From Desulfovibrio sp. (lineage in GTDB: Bacteria; Desulfobacterota; Desulfovibrionia; Desulfovibrionales; Desulfovibrionaceae), in NCBI GenBank assembly GCA_031270875.1, contig JAISXC010000239.1:1-8298 (forward strand): 8,298 bases of DNA, read 5' to 3'. A model generated the notes under the pieces. That model was given only the letters and a program-made list of their open reading frames with translations. It made no database searches and was not told the DNA's origin. Made by a program: the position numbers and the translations under genes. Positions 7,596 through 8,298 of this stretch are shown here, piece after piece (the stretch's first letter is position 1; each line of letters starts with the position of its first letter).

Positions 7596-8298
7596 AAAAT
7601 AAAATCCGGCGCATTCACATGGTGGGCATAGGCGGAGCGGGGATGAGCGGCATAGCCGAAATTCTCCTGAATCTCGGGTACGAAATTTCCGGTTCCGATC
7701 TGGCCGATTCGGCCGTGATCAAGCATTTGCGCCTGCTTGGCGCGACGGTGTCCATAGGGCATGCAGCCGGGAATGTCGGCGAAGTGCAGGTGCTTGTAAA
7801 ATCCACCGCCGTCGCCGCGGACAATCCCGAAGTGGAGGAAGCCCGCCGGCGGAACATCGCCATCATCCCCAGGGCAGAAATGCTGGCCGAGCTTATGCGC
7901 CTGCGCCAAGGCATCGCCATAGCCGGAACCCACGGCAAAACCACCACAACATCACTGGCTGCATGTATTTTTGATACAGCAGGCCTTGACCCCACAGTAA
8001 TCATAGGAGGACGCCTTAACGTTTACGGCGCCAACGCCCATCTTGGGCGCGGCGAATACCTCATTGCCGAAGCTGACGAATCAGACGGCTCCTTCCTCTG
8101 TCTGCTGCCCATCATCAATATTGTCACCAATGTGGATTCCGATCATCTGGATTATTATAAAACCCGCGAAGCCATAGATGCGGCCTTTGTGCAATTCATG
8201 AACAAGGTGCCCTTTTACGGCGTCAATGTGGTCTGCGGCGACGACCCGGGCATCCGCGCCCTTTTGCCCGGCGTCAAGCGCCCCTTCATGACATATGG
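7592..8298 (+). CDS. murC: UDP-MurNAc:L-alanine ligase MurC, 3' end cut by window edge
   Basis: The frame from ATG 7592 stays open to the right edge, giving 235 codons, about half of a typical MurC of roughly 455-490 aa. MurC adds L-alanine to UDP-MurNAc, the first step of stem-peptide synthesis (EC 6.3.2.8). Visible motifs are the N-terminal UDP-sugar loop [14 protein letters not shown] (12-25), the ATP loop [11 protein letters not shown] (111-121), [10 protein letters not shown] (160-169) and [10 protein letters not shown] (180-189). The GTHGKT form and the EADESDGSF block distinguish MurC from MurD, MurE and MurF; Mpl also carries a related loop but is normally not in this cluster. GAGG at 7578-7581 lies 10 bases upstream of the ATG, and the start overlaps the murG stop as ATGA. 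The incompleteness is only the window boundary; no internal stop or frameshift is seen. Confidence 0.97.
   Translation, partial: MKNKIRRIHMVGIGGAGMSGIAEILLNLGYEISGSDLADSAVIKHLRLLGATVSIGHAAGNVGEVQVLVKSTAVAADNPEVEEARRRNIAIIPRAEMLAELMRLRQGIAIAGTHGKTTTTSLAACIFDTAGLDPTVIIGGRLNVYGANAHLGRGEYLIAEADESDGSFLCLLPIINIVTNVDSDHLDYYKTREAIDAAFVQFMNKVPFYGVNVVCGDDPGIRALLPGVKRPFMTY

Noticed and set aside
7971..8003. TTGATA or TTGACC with TAATCA as an internal promoter in murC
   Set aside because: Spacings are 21 bases and 6 bases, outside the useful range, and the sequence is coding for conserved MurC residues.
8004..8020. Strong Shine-Dalgarno-like AGGAGG inside murC
   Set aside because: No ATG, GTG or TTG follows at a usable distance, and the bases encode Ile-Gly-Gly-Arg within a conserved segment of MurC.
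1..8298. A previously undescribed system, mobile element, CRISPR array, defence gene or RNA gene
   Set aside because: All but the 41-bp gap and a few bases is covered by standard dcw genes with intact motifs. I saw no direct repeats, attachment sites, transposase, tRNA or rRNA sequence.

Overview
The window is a stretch of a bacterial division and cell wall (dcw) cluster. All genes are on the + strand and packed almost without gaps. In order it holds the tail of a probable ftsI (division transpeptidase), murE, murF, mraY, murD, ftsW, murG, and a murC cut off by the window's right edge. Six genes are complete and two are partial. The gene order, the roughly 58-60% GC appearance, and the protein flavour (for example the FtsI-like end WPENAKSSEYVLWLSES and FtsW with QPME) suggest a Desulfovibrio-type organism (Desulfovibrionaceae, formerly Deltaproteobacteria). 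That placement is a judgement from gene order and remembered protein style, not from a search. The DNPR motif in MurE indicates a meso-diaminopimelate peptidoglycan, as expected for a Gram-negative.

Layout: bases 1-54 hold the last 17 codons of the upstream gene. murE follows, most likely from a GTG at 57 two bases after that stop. murF overlaps murE by 10 bp, and mraY overlaps murF by 11 bp. A 41-bp gap, the only real intergenic space, separates mraY from murD. ftsW overlaps murD by 4 bp (ATGA), murG overlaps ftsW by 4 bp (GTGA), and murC overlaps murG by 4 bp (ATGA). There is no stretch of 300 bases without a gene, no RNA gene, no mobile element, no CRISPR array and no convincing terminator or promoter.

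The genes form one pathway. MurC (L-Ala), MurD (D-Glu), MurE (meso-DAP) and MurF (D-Ala-D-Ala) build the UDP-MurNAc-pentapeptide in the cytoplasm. MraY moves the phospho-MurNAc-pentapeptide onto undecaprenyl phosphate to make lipid I. MurG adds GlcNAc to make lipid II. FtsW, a SEDS protein, polymerises lipid II at the septum together with the FtsI-type transpeptidase encoded just upstream. The overlaps imply one transcript with translational coupling.

I looked for a new system and did not find one. The window is an ordinary core-genome region. The remaining points of interest are small: a start-codon correction for murE, some family-motif substitutions in FtsW and MurD, a GCC repeat in murF, and the single gap before murD.
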